This document shows positions 9,107-17,867 of a stretch of DNA of 64,000 nucleotides, one piece after another. The position numbers and the translations under genes were made by a program. Within the stretch, counting starts at the first letter, position 1, and the number at the start of each line of letters is the position of its first letter. Where the stretch lies: the NCBI GenBank assembly GCA_963777895.1, contig CAVZSF010000003.1:248001-312000 (forward strand). Direction: 5' to 3'. Under the pieces are notes generated by a model, which was given only the letters and a program-made list of their open reading frames with translations, did not search any database and was not told the origin of the DNA. The stretch is from UBA2241 sp963777895 (lineage in GTDB: Bacteria > Actinomycetota > Thermoleophilia > UBA2241).

Positions 9107-10054
9107 TCAGGACGGCTCGTCGGCCGGTCCCAGATCGGCGAACGGGTCGTCGTCGGCGACGAGCAGCGGCCGCAGGTCGATGTCGCTGAGCGGCTCGAGT
9201 ACCTCGGTCGACGAGCCGTCCTCGCCCGCAGCCGGGGCCGCGACGGGGGCGGCCGGCGGCGCAGCCGGCCCGGCCGCCGGCACCAGCGGCTTCCGCGGCA
9301 GCGCGCCCGCCGCCTCCGGCGTCTCGCCCGTGGTCACGTCACCGGGCAGGACGACCTGCTCTTCGACCCAGCGCCCCTCGGTGTCCTTGCGGCGGCCCGC
9401 CTTGAGACGGCGCGGGCCGCCCTCCAGCAGCTCGAGGAGGTATTCGAGGTCGGAGATGTCCTGGGAGTAGATGCGGTCGCGGATGATGCTGATGAGGAAG
9501 CCCAAACCGCCGATGAGCAGACCGATGACGGTGACCGAGAACGCGATGCGCAGGTTCTCGGCGAGGGTCGCCGTATCGCCTTCGGCCAGGGCGGCCAGCG
9601 CAGGGGCGAGGGGGATCAGCGTTCCCATCAGACCCAGCATCGGGCCGATACGGACCAGGATGCGCGTCCGCTCGAGGCGCTTGATCGTGTAGAACTCGTA
9701 CTCCTGGAGGAGCTTGAGTGGCTTCACGGCGAGACGCTGCGTCTGGTAGTTGCGGATGAGGTCGAAGAGGAAGCGCGCGACCACCATCGAGTACTTGTTC
9801 TCCTGCAGGTAGCGGTAGGCGCGCCGCGGCTTGCCGTCGGCGAAGGCCTGGCGTGCCCGCAAGGTGCGGATCTCGAGCGCCTCGAGGTCCCGATAGCGGG
9901 CTCTGAGGTACAGCTCGTAGACGAGCCAGCCCAGTTCGATCAGCACCCACACGAGGCAGACGATCGCAGCGATGAGGACCGGGTAGAAGAGCAGCTCGGC
10001 GGCGTTGAAGATCGCCTGCTGGATGTCGTCTGCGAGGCTCGCTACTGGCAGCAT
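9107..10054 (-). CDS. MotA/TolQ/ExbB proton-channel family protein
   Basis: About 315 residues from the ATG at 10054. There is an N-terminal membrane segment (LFYPVLIAAIVCLVWVLIEL), a cytoplasmic middle part, and two more membrane helices at about 155-215 with the family core RIGPMLGLMGTLIPLAPALA and AFSVTVIGLLIGGLGFLIS. The C-terminal 90 residues are a Pro/Ala-rich acidic tail. Such proteins form pentamers around a dimer of a one-helix partner and use proton flow to do mechanical work; here the partner is the DUF2149 protein next door. The location at the end of a B12-controlled transporter operon suggests that it powers a step in corrinoid capture. No flagellar or TonB genes are nearby. Confidence 0.9.
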   Translation of the reverse strand: MLPVASLADDIQQAIFNAAELLFYPVLIAAIVCLVWVLIELGWLVYELYLRARYRDLEALEIRTLRARQAFADGKPRRAYRYLQENKYSMVVARFLFDLIRNYQTQRLAVKPLKLLQEYEFYTIKRLERTRILVRIGPMLGLMGTLIPLAPALAALAEGDTATLAENLRIAFSVTVIGLLIGGLGFLISIIRDRIYSQDISDLEYLLELLEGGPRRLKAGRRKDTEGRWVEEQVVLPGDVTTGETPEAAGALPRKPLVPAAGPAAPPAAPVAAPAAGEDGSSTEVLEPLSDIDLRPLLVADDDPFADLGPADEPS

Positions 10055-10085
10055 CAGGAGTGGCTCCCTCTCGTGGGTTCGGGTG

Positions 10086-11871
10086 TCAGGAGGTCCACGG
10101 CAACCTGGCCTTGAAGCGCTGCCACGGGGTGCCGCCGCCCGGCAAGACCTTGCCCTGCCCGGCCTCGGCGAGCGCGCCCGCCTGCCGACGATGCACGAGG
10201 TACGAGAGCGCCGCTCCCGCCGGCAGCATGGCGAGGAGCACCGCGCCGATGGCGCCGCCCTCGCCATTGTCGCCGTCCGTCGTCTGCGCCGGTGACCGTT
10301 GCGCTGGGCGACGGCAGTGGAGAGTCGCTCACGCCGGGTGTCGGCGTCAACGGCGTGCCGGTCACGGACCCGGGGTCTGTCGTGGTCCCTGGTGTGCCTG
10401 TGGCGCTCGCCGTCGGCGTCGGGGTGGGGTACAGGGTGGTCGTCGGGGTCGGCGTGGACGCGGGCGGCGTGTAGCCGCCGCCGGGGTTGTAGGGGGGGGT
10501 GGGGGAGCCGCCGCCGGACGACGTCGAAACCGACACCGTGAAGGTGTGCTTCACGGATCTGCTGTTGCCGGCGCGGTCTCTGATCCGGATCTCCACCGAA
10601 TGAGTCCCGTTCGGGACGTCGATGAGGCTGAGTTTCACGGTCGAGGAGCCGATCTTCGCTTTGCCTGTCCTGTTGACGCCGTCGACGAAGATCCTGACGG
10701 CGCCCTTGTCGACACCGGTGCCGTTTCTGGTGTCGGCGTACGCGGCGCTCACCGCGACGTCGTTCGTGGTGGTGAACCTGGCGCCGTCGGAGGGCTTGAA
10801 CGAGGAGACCTTGGGACGGAACGCCGAGGCAGGGCCGCCACTGTCGACGAAGGGGAAGGCCTCGCCGCCCAGCGCCACGGTCACCTGGGTGGTCGTCATC
10901 ATCGTGCTGTCGCCGCCCGAGCTGGAGGAGTGGGCGAAAGCGCCGTTGGAGCGTTGAAGCGTGCCCAGATAGGAAAGGGCCGTCTTGACCCAGGCCTGGC
11001 CGCCGTTCTTCGTGGCATAGGCGGCTTGGACGGCCCACGCGGTGGACTCCGCGTTCGACCTCGGGTTCGACGGCAGCGACGGGAAGCCGCCGTCCGAGCG
11101 CTGATGGTCCTTGATCCACGCCAGGCCGCTGGCGACGGCGGGGGAGGATGCGTTCTGGCCGGCGGCGACGAGGGCCTGGACCACGGCTGCGGTCTGGTCG
11201 ATGGTGCTCCCCAGGTTGTCGGCATCGCCCGTGGAGGTGGTGAAGCTCCACCCGTGGTCCGGGTTCTGGGCCGCCACCAGCCAGGCCGCCGCCGCCGTGA
11301 CCAGCTCGCTGCTTTGCGCCTGGTTGGCCGCCCTCAGCGCGAGGAGCGCCCACGTCGTGGTGCTCACGTCGGCCTGGCTGCGGTCGCCCGACGTCGCGAG
11401 CGAGTAGTGTCCGTCGTCGGCGCGGTACAGGTTCATCTTGTTGAGGAGGTCGATGCGGGGCGTGCCGGCGGACCAGATGAGCCCGTTGCGGCCGATGGCG
11501 CCGTAGGCCAGCATGACCTTGGCGTAGAACGCCGGCGCGTTCACGCTGCCGCGCGCCCTCGCCTCGAGGTCAGACGCCTGCATGTAGTCGAGCGGGTCCT
11601 TGCCGCTCACGTCCCAATCGGTCACCTTCTCGCCGCCGGCGGCGATCGCCAGCATCGTCCACGGGGTCGTGTTGGCGAGGTCCATGGCGAGCGAGCCGGC
11701 GTCGCCGAAGCCGCCGGAGGACTGCTGCTTGGCGTGGAAGAAGTCGAAGGCCTTGGCGATCTTCGGCGGCGGCACCGCGGCGGCGGCGCCGGGCATGGCG
11801 AAGCCGAGCAGCAGCGCCGCCGCAAGGACGGCGACGAGCACAAAGGCCGGCAGGGATCGGTTCTCGTTCAT
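10086..11871 (-). CDS. Wall-anchored alpha/alpha-toroid (prenyltransferase/squalene-cyclase repeat) protein, transcobalamin alpha-domain-like; one +1 frame break
   Basis: A signal peptide (about 1-33) is followed by about 300 residues of alpha/alpha-toroid repeats. Repeat cores such as QQSSGGFGDAGS, WALLALRAANQA, DHGWSF and QRSDGGFPSL are of the prenyltransferase/squalene oxidase type. Then come an Ig-like domain (KPSDGARFTTTNDV to KHTFTVS), a long Pro/Thr/Ser linker and a C-terminal anchor. The anchor helix (GAIGAVLLAMLPAGAALSYL) and basic tail are only read after a +1 frame change within 10270-10285; in the zero frame the end is arginine-rich nonsense. The alpha6/alpha6 fold is the one used by the N-terminal domain of intrinsic factor and transcobalamin. 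With DUF4430 proteins in the same operon, a corrinoid-binding role is inferred. The ATG overlaps the EcfS stop (ATGA). Confidence 0.85.
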
Positions 11872-12614
11872 GGCGTGTCCTCCAGTTCCACGAACGTGAC
11901 ACGGGTCCGGGCGCGGAACCGGGCCACAATAGTAGCAGCCTGTACGCCGAAAAGACCAGCAAACAGGCAGGTCGCGGCGATGTGTGCAAGGTCGAAGGGC
12001 AAGCCCTGGGCGTACAACGCGAGCAACGCCGGAAGTGTCCGGGGGGTGTAGGCGAGGAACATCCACAGGGTCACGAACCAGTCGAAGGCGAGGGCGAGCA
12101 GGCCGCCGCAGACGACCAGCTCCCAGCGGCGCGGCATGCGGCCGCCGCGGCCGAGCAGGCCGCCGGCGGCCCCGACCGCGCCCCACGCCAGCATCTGCCA
12201 CGGCGTCCAGGGGCCCTGGCCGAAGAACAGGTTCGAGACGAGCGCTGCGGTCGCGCCGACCATGAACCCGGGGCCAGAGCCCAGGGCGACGCCGGAGACC
12301 ATCACGACGAACGTCACGGGCTTGACGTTGGGCAGCGACGCGAACAGGACGCGGCTGGCGGTGGCGAGGGCCGCCAGCGCCGCCACGAGCGCGAGCTCGT
12401 GGGCGGCGTTCGCCCTCGCTCCGTACGACGCGACACCCACGGCGACGAGCGCCAGCACGATCACGAAGCTTGCCAGGCCCCAGTCGACGGCGGCGGGGTC
12501 CGCCACCGCCCACAGGGCGAGGCCTCCGGCGAGGGCCACCAGGGCGACGAGCACGAGCCGGCTCACCGGCACGCGGGCCGTCCACGGCGGGCGACGGGTA
12601 CCTGAGTCGATCAC
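11868..12614 (-). CDS. ECF transporter S component (substrate-binding membrane subunit)
   Basis: About 248 residues from the GTG at 12614, which overlaps the EcfA stop (GTGA). It is a six-helix membrane protein with the S-component features GVALGSGPGFMVGATAALVS and NLFFGQGPWTPWQM in the middle. A basic N-terminus precedes the first helix. S components bind the vitamin and dock on the EcfT-EcfA energising module, which is encoded directly upstream. The cobalamin riboswitch at the head of the operon makes a corrinoid the most likely substrate. The sequence alone does not prove the substrate. Confidence 0.88.
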   Translation of the reverse strand: MIDSGTRRPPWTARVPVSRLVLVALVALAGGLALWAVADPAAVDWGLASFVIVLALVAVGVASYGARANAAHELALVAALAALATASRVLFASLPNVKPVTFVVMVSGVALGSGPGFMVGATAALVSNLFFGQGPWTPWQMLAWGAVGAAGGLLGRGGRMPRRWELVVCGGLLALAFDWFVTLWMFLAYTPRTLPALLALYAQGLPFDLAHIAATCLFAGLFGVQAATIVARFRARTRVTFVELEDTP

Positions 12615-14287
12615 TGCGGCGACACCCCCCACGTCACCTCGTCCTCGTGAAGGATGCCGGGGAGGGCGTGACGCAGCAGGCGGTTGACCTGCGTCGAGAA
12701 GAAGAGCGAGCCGTTGAGGACGTCCGCGGCTGGGCCGTCGGCGAGGACGCCCCCGTCGCCCACGACGACGACGCGCGTGGCGCAGCGCGCCGCGAACTCG
12801 ACGTCGTGGGTCACGAGGAGCACGCAGCGGTCGGCGGCGGCCCAGCGGCGCAACGTCGCTGCCAGCTCGTTCTTGTGCGTCGGGTCCATCCCGCGCGTCG
12901 GCTCGTCCAGCACGACCAGAGCCGGGTCGACGCACGTCACGGCGGCGAGCGCGGCACGCGTCCGTTCGCCGCCGGACAGCGAGCGGGGGTCGCGCTCGAC
13001 CAGGCCGCCCAGGTCGAGGTCGGCGATCGCCTTGTCGGCGAGCGTCCGGCGCTTGTCCTCATCCGGCTCGACCTGGGCCAACGTGTAGTCGATCTCCTGC
13101 GCGACGGTATCGCGCACGAAGTAGTCGTTTGGGTCTTGGCCGAGCAGCGCGCAGCCGCGCGCCGCCTCGGCCACGGACAGGGTCGCCACGTCCCGGCCGA
13201 GGAGCGAGACACTGCCGGCGAGGGGGCGCAGCAGGCCGTTGAAATGACGCACCAGCGTGGACTTCCCCGCGCCGTTCTCACCCATCAGGGCGACCACCTC
13301 CCCGCGGCGGAGTTGGAGCGAGACGTCCTCGAGCAGAGGCGCCTCCCTCTCGTAGCCGACCGTCAGGCCACGCGCGTGCAGCACCGGCTCGCCCGGGCTC
13401 TCCGGTCGCTGCTGCGACGCTCGTGCCGGCGCGCCATCCTCGATCACGTCGAGCATGTGACGTCCGTCCTTCACGGTCATGGGCAGGCCGCCGTCGGCGG
13501 CGCGTTCCGCCGCGTGGCCGTTCAGCCGTCGTGCGAAGAGACGTGCCACCGGTGGGAGGAGTTCGCGGTGGCCCGCGAGGGCCCAGAGCGCGAACTCCTG
13601 CGGTGGCGCGTCCACCACGACGGCGCCGTCTTCCATGTACAGCACCCTGGTCGCGAGATGCAGGCAGCGCTCCACGCGATGCTCCGCCAGCACGATCGTA
13701 GAGCCGGTGTCCTCCGAGAGCCGGCGCAGTGCGGCGAGGAGCTCTTCCGAGCCGACCGGGTCCAGCTGCGAGGTGGGCTCGTCGAGCAACAGCAGATGCG
13801 GCTGGACGGCGATGACGGCGGCGAGGGCGACCTTCTGCAGCTCGCCGCCGGAGAGCTCGGCCAGGGGCGCGTGCCGCAAGCGGGAGAGGCCCAGCGAGAT
13901 GAGGGCCTCCTCGACCAGTCGCGTGATCGTCGACCCATCGACGCCGAGGTTCTCGAGGCCGAAGGCGATCTCGCGCTCGACCGTGGTCATGACGGCTTGG
14001 CTCTCGGGATCCTGGAAGACGAGCCCGACGCGACGCGCCAAGTCGTGGGGCCGGGCGGTGCGGGTGTCGAACTCGTCGACCTGTACCCGGCCGGCGAACG
14101 TGCCGCCATGGAAGTGAGGGACGAGACCGTTGAGGGCGCGCAGCAGAGTCGACTTGCCGCTGCCCGAGCCGCCGACGACGAGGACGACCTCGGCCGGGTC
14201 GATGTCGAGGGTAACGTCACACAGGGCGGGCCGGGCGGCGCCGGGATAGGTGTAGGTCACGCGCTCGAAGCGGGCGATGCGCGTCAC
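12611..14287 (-). CDS. ECF transporter double ATPase (two fused ATP-binding domains)
   Basis: About 558 residues from the GTG at 14287. The first nucleotide-binding domain has Walker A GGSGSGKSTLL, a Q-loop (VFQDPESQAVM), signature LSGGELQK and Walker B LLLLDEPTSQLD. The second domain starts at about residue 310 with Walker A GENGAGKST, Q-loop LLGQDPNDYF, signature LSGGERTR and VVLDEPTRGMD. Both sites look complete. The fusion replaces the usual EcfA-EcfA' pair and should power the EcfT-EcfS module. It overlaps the upstream EcfT stop and the downstream EcfS start by four bases each. Confidence 0.95.
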   Translation of the reverse strand: MTRIARFERVTYTYPGAARPALCDVTLDIDPAEVVLVVGGSGSGKSTLLRALNGLVPHFHGGTFAGRVQVDEFDTRTARPHDLARRVGLVFQDPESQAVMTTVEREIAFGLENLGVDGSTITRLVEEALISLGLSRLRHAPLAELSGGELQKVALAAVIAVQPHLLLLDEPTSQLDPVGSEELLAALRRLSEDTGSTIVLAEHRVERCLHLATRVLYMEDGAVVVDAPPQEFALWALAGHRELLPPVARLFARRLNGHAAERAADGGLPMTVKDGRHMLDVIEDGAPARASQQRPESPGEPVLHARGLTVGYEREAPLLEDVSLQLRRGEVVALMGENGAGKSTLVRHFNGLLRPLAGSVSLLGRDVATLSVAEAARGCALLGQDPNDYFVRDTVAQEIDYTLAQVEPDEDKRRTLADKAIADLDLGGLVERDPRSLSGGERTRAALAAVTCVDPALVVLDEPTRGMDPTHKNELAATLRRWAAADRCVLLVTHDVEFAARCATRVVVVGDGGVLADGPAADVLNGSLFFSTQVNRLLRHALPGILHEDEVTWGVSPQ

Positions 14288-15291
14288 GGCGTCCTCCTCG
14301 ACGGGACGAGGGCCGCGGCCGCTGCGGGCACGAGCAGAGCGCCGAGCAGGGCCAGCCACCACGGGTCCAGGAGGGCGGGCCAGGGGTCGTCGAGCAGCGG
14401 ATAGAAGCTGTAGGAGGCGGCGCCGCCGGCCAAGCCGGCGAGCAGGGCGGCGGCGGCCAGGATGCCGCCCGCCACGAGCGTCACGTCGACCGCCCGCCAG
14501 GGCCGCCGCCGCAGCCATCGGGAGCGCGCTCCGGCTCCGTAGCCCCGCGCCTCCATGGCCGCGGCCACGTCGACGGCGCGCTCCAGGCTGCGCGTGAGGA
14601 GCGCGCCGAGCAAGGGCAGGCGTGCAGCCGCGCGCTGCTTCCGCGTGCCCCGGTCGAGCTCCACGCCGCGGCAGCGCTGGGCGTCGGCGATCCGCCGCGC
14701 GTCACTCTGGAGGAGCGGCAGCAGGCGCGAAGCCAGCGAGAGGACGAGGCCGGAGCGGAAGGAGAACCGGCTGAAGAGTACGAGCTGGTCGTCCGGCGTC
14801 AACGCGACGGTCAGCAGCGCGAAGGCGAGGACGAGCGCAGCGAGACGCAGGGCGGTCGTCACGCCGTAGACGATGCCCTGCAGCGTCACGGTGATCGTCA
14901 AGGGGCCAAGTTCCCACTCCCAGAGCACGTCGAGGCCGCCGCGGCTGAAGAGCGGGTTCAGCAGCGCGAGGAAGAGACCCACCGCGAGCGCGACGCGCAG
15001 ATACGGAACGGCCGCGCGCAGGCTGCCGCTGGCCGCGAGGAGGGCGAGCACGACGGCCAGCAGGACGGCCACCTGCAGCGGGTTCGCGACCACGAGGGCG
15101 GCGAACGCGACGGCGGCCACGTAGGTGGCCGCCGCGACCGGTCGCCGCCCGGCCAGGCCGCGGCCCGGCTCGAACCGGCGGGGGCGAACGCGCCCGCGGG
15201 CCGCCCGGACCGGGGCGAGGTCCATCTGGTAGCGGGGGCCGAACGCCGCGTTGGGCTCATGCACCGTGACGGGGATGCCGGGGCTGCTCAT
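14284..15291 (-). CDS. ECF transporter T component (EcfT/CbiQ-like transmembrane coupling protein)
   Basis: About 335 residues from the ATG at 15291, which overlaps the upstream stop (ATGA). After a basic N-terminus there are several membrane helices. The coupling region includes AQRCRGVEL and AMEARGYGAG, matching the Ala-Arg-Gly signatures by which T components contact the ATPase. A GTG at 15303 is an alternative start. It links the double ATPase to the S component in this operon. Confidence 0.92.
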   Translation of the reverse strand: MSSPGIPVTVHEPNAAFGPRYQMDLAPVRAARGRVRPRRFEPGRGLAGRRPVAAATYVAAVAFAALVVANPLQVAVLLAVVLALLAASGSLRAAVPYLRVALAVGLFLALLNPLFSRGGLDVLWEWELGPLTITVTLQGIVYGVTTALRLAALVLAFALLTVALTPDDQLVLFSRFSFRSGLVLSLASRLLPLLQSDARRIADAQRCRGVELDRGTRKQRAAARLPLLGALLTRSLERAVDVAAAMEARGYGAGARSRWLRRRPWRAVDVTLVAGGILAAAALLAGLAGGAASYSFYPLLDDPWPALLDPWWLALLGALLVPAAAAALVPSRRTP

Positions 15292-16376
15292 GTCGCCCCC
15301 CACGGCAGCGCGATGATCTTGTCGTCGACGAGGGCCACCCCGATCCTCGCGGTCAGGCTCTCAGGGGTGAGATGGAGGAGGATCGCCTCGATGTCGCGGG
15401 CCGTCTGTCCCAGCACGACGAGGAGAGGCCGGTCGGGATCGTCGAAGTTCGGCGCCGCGAGCGCGACGGCCTGAGCTCGGGGGCCTCGATCTCCGCTTGG
15501 CGAGAGCAGCGTCAGCGTGCCGGGGTCGGCCTTCACCAGGGCGAGGCCGCTCTTGTCCGCCGTCAGGAGGTCGGTCAGCCACGGCGCCGCGGCGGCCTGC
15601 GAGGCGGTCGCGAGCACCAGGCCGCCCCGAGGCTGCGCGTCCAGGCTCTGGCGAGCCTCCAGGCGCAGCCCGTTCGCTTTGGCCCACACCTCGAGTCCGG
15701 CGACGTCCTGGACGGCGGCGACCGGCAGAGGCTCGGTGTCGTACGGCCGCGGGAAGGCCGCCAGGGCCTGAGGGATGTACATCGCGTCCGACCAGCGGTG
15801 GTAGTCCCACCACACGCTCTCGCCGCCGCGCAGCTTCCAGCTGCCGGCGCCGACATCGGCCATGACGCCATCGACCCAGTAGAACCAGTCGGCGGCGCCG
15901 GCGCTGCTCGTCCCGCTGAAGCTCGACTTGAGCCCGTCGATGCCGTTGATGAAGCGTCCGCCGTAGCCGGTGTCGATCTCGGCGTTCTCGGCGAGCAGGC
16001 GGAGCACGTCGAGCTTGGCGGTGGCGGGGACGATGACGTCGCGCAGCACCGTGGCGCCGAAGTCGCGCGAGACGACGAGCCGGACCTCGCCGTTCGTGGG
16101 CGGCCGCCCGCCGTCCTTGGCCTGCGAACCCACCTCGGATGAGCGGGTGCCGGCGCAGGCCGTGAGGACCAGCGCCGGCAGCACGAGGGCGACGAGGATG
16201 GCCGGCAGCGCGAGCCGCCGCAGGAGACGAAGCCGGCCCGCCGGCCGGTCACGGCGCGCCGTGACGCGGGGCGACGCCGGGAGGCGGCGCGGGCGGGCAT
16301 CCGCCCGCGCCGCCTCTCCCGAAGGTGTGCGACCGCGCGCGTTCATGCCGCCCGGGGTCCGATCGGTCGGTGACAC
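15288..16376 (-). CDS. DUF4430 (transcobalamin C-terminal-like) lipoprotein
   Basis: About 362 residues from GTG 16376. A long basic N-terminus leads into a hydrophobic helix and a lipobox (LVLTAC, Cys at about 74), so the mature protein should be lipid-anchored on the outer face of the membrane. The next domain (LDVLRLLAENAEIDTGYGG, then ADWFYWVDGVMADVGAG and SVWWDYHRW) fits DUF4430, which is also the C-terminal beta domain of intrinsic factor and transcobalamin. The C-terminal half is an alpha/beta segment I do not recognise. An ATG at 16346 is an alternative start; it overlaps the stop of a 13-codon reading frame at 16384-16343. It lies between the other DUF4430 gene and EcfT, as expected for a docking protein in front of the importer. 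Confidence 0.85.
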   Translation of the reverse strand: MSPTDRTPGGMNARGRTPSGEAARADARPRRLPASPRVTARRDRPAGRLRLLRRLALPAILVALVLPALVLTACAGTRSSEVGSQAKDGGRPPTNGEVRLVVSRDFGATVLRDVIVPATAKLDVLRLLAENAEIDTGYGGRFINGIDGLKSSFSGTSSAGAADWFYWVDGVMADVGAGSWKLRGGESVWWDYHRWSDAMYIPQALAAFPRPYDTEPLPVAAVQDVAGLEVWAKANGLRLEARQSLDAQPRGGLVLATASQAAAAPWLTDLLTADKSGLALVKADPGTLTLLSPSGDRGPRAQAVALAAPNFDDPDRPLLVVLGQTARDIEAILLHLTPESLTARIGVALVDDKIIALPWGAT

Positions 16377-16423
16377 TCGCTCATGCTTCCTCTGGTCCGG
16401 GTCTCCCCGAAGTCGCGCTCAGC

Positions 16424-17534
16424 TCACCTGGCGACGATGGTCGTGGTGAGTGGAGTCGCGCTGCGACCCCACGTGTCGGTCGCCGTCAGGCGAACGCGAT
16501 ACGTGCCGGGCCGGACGGGGCGTCCCGCGGCGTTGTCGCCGCTCCAGCGCAGGGTGTCGGAGCCGCCGGCGAGCCGCCGCGTCAGGGAGGCGATCAGGGC
16601 TCCGCTCCTCGAGCGCACGGTGTACTTGACCGTCGCCGAGCGCGAGAGCGTGAACCCGAACCGCACCGTATCGCGTGACGTGAACGGATCCGGTCGAGCG
16701 GTCAACGCCGTCAGTGCGAGCGGGTCGGCGATATTGATGCTGCGCTGCAGCGAGCGCACGTAGAAAGACGTGGCGTCCGTCCCCTTCTCCGCCCAGACCC
16801 GATACGTCCCCGGAGCGAGGTCGGTGAGCTCGACCCTGCCCGTGGCGTCCGTCACAGCGGTCCGGCTGCCGATGTGCAGCGTCGCACCGGCCACCGGCTG
16901 GAACTGGGTCGGCGTCTCGACGAACGTGTCGTCGACCTGGAACCGGTCGCGATCCGCAGCCGAGTTGGCCTTCTGGAGGTCGTCGGCGTAGACGGTCACG
17001 ACGACCGGCTCGCCCGCTCTCCCACGCCCGATCGGCTTGGCCGAAGCGGACCACGAGCGCCTTGCCCGCCAGCGTCCAGTCAGGCATCTGCGTGAAGAGC
17101 ACGCTGTCGCCGGCCTTCAGGTTGAAGGCGAGGGCACTGTCTTCGAAGACCGGCCAGCCGGCTCCGTTGACGGCGAAGATCCACCCGTAGGAGCCGTCGG
17201 CCAGCGAAGAGAAACCCCCGATCTCCGTGACGAAGTTGCCACCCGACGTCGCTTCCCAGGAGAAGCCCTTCGCGCGCGCCGCGGCTGCGAGGGCGCCCAA
17301 GACTGAGGCGTGACCAGGGTGATAGGGATTGCCCGCGGTGTCGTAGAAGGTCTTCGTCCAGTCGAAGATGAGGGACGTGGGTGAGGCGATGGGATAGGCG
17401 GAGGCCTCGACGCGCACCTGCGCCTTGGCTGTGGGGAGCAGTGGCTCACCCGCGAGGGCGCTCTGCGCAGCGAGCAGTACTGCAAGCAGCGCCAGCGCCG
17501 TGGTCAGGAGCAGACGTGACCGGAATCTTCCCAT
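16424..17534 (-). CDS. Secreted DUF4430 (transcobalamin C-terminal-like) protein, first gene of the B12 operon; one +1 frame break
   Basis: A signal peptide (1-28, ending SALAG) is followed by a DUF4430 domain: SVLGALAAAARAKGFSW, NFVTEIGGFSSL, SYGWIFAVNGAGWPVFED and LKAGDSVLF. The frame breaks near the CTT at 17036-17038. Downstream in the +1 frame the protein continues with a carboxypeptidase-regulatory-like beta domain (DATGRVELTDLAPGTYRVWA) and a FlgD-like Ig domain (SDTLRWSGDNAAGRPVRPGT) up to 16424. Both halves are well formed, so this is read as one gene of about 370 residues. The ATG at 17534 has a GGAAAGGAG ribosome site. The cobalamin riboswitch and its terminator lie directly upstream. 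Confidence 0.85.
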
Positions 17535-17582
17535 GGGGGACTCCTTTCCGGCGCCAGGCGGACCCTGTGCTTGCGAAGCTGC

Positions 17583-17626
17583 TTAAACGAAACGACCCCG
17601 CTGCCATCCTCACAGCGGGGTGGTCG
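17583..17626 (-). terminator. Intrinsic terminator in the riboswitch leader
   Basis: On the minus strand the arms CCCCGCTG and CAGCGGGG form a GC-rich stem of nine base pairs, extended by an outer three-base stem, with a 9-base loop. The stem is followed at once by TTTCGTTT. It stands between the cobalamin aptamer and the first start codon at 17534, where a transcriptional riboswitch needs its terminator. Binding of cobalamin should favour termination and switch the operon off. Confidence 0.85.
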
Positions 17627-17677
17627 AACACTCGGGGAGCGAGTACCCATCCTCGTGGGAAGCAGCTTCGCAGGCGG

Positions 17678-17842
17678 CTCAGCAGGTTTTCTGGCTCCCG
17701 GTCGTACTGCACGCGCCCCTGCTGCCTTCCCGGACCCGCGGGTCCAGTGACTCTCCTAAAGGAGAACGCAGAGGCGGCGACCGGTCACAGCGGCGGGACC
17801 GCGCCGGATTCACACCGGCTTCCCTAGAGGGCACTAGCCGCG
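17678..17842 (-). promoter_or_regulatory. Cobalamin (adenosylcobalamin-class) riboswitch aptamer
   Basis: Read on the minus strand, the leader has the conserved cobalamin riboswitch blocks in order: GGGAAGCCGGTGTGAATCC, then GGTCCCGCCGCTGTGA (the B12-box region), a variable stem with GAGTCACTGG, GGGAAGGCAGCAGG, and finally GAGCCAGAAAACCTGCTGA. These match the RF00174 family in sequence and spacing. It lies about 145 bases upstream of the first DUF4430 gene with a terminator in between. The whole importer operon down to 8450 is probably under this single control. Confidence 0.95.
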
Positions 17843-17867
17843 CGCCATCTCATTGATTGGCAGCGGA

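Noticed and set aside
8462..10114. A 550-codon plus-strand open frame antisense to the DUF2149 and MotA genes
   Set aside because: It is a shadow produced by high GC content. The minus-strand frames have clear family motifs, while this one is rich in Arg, Gly and His with no recognisable domain.
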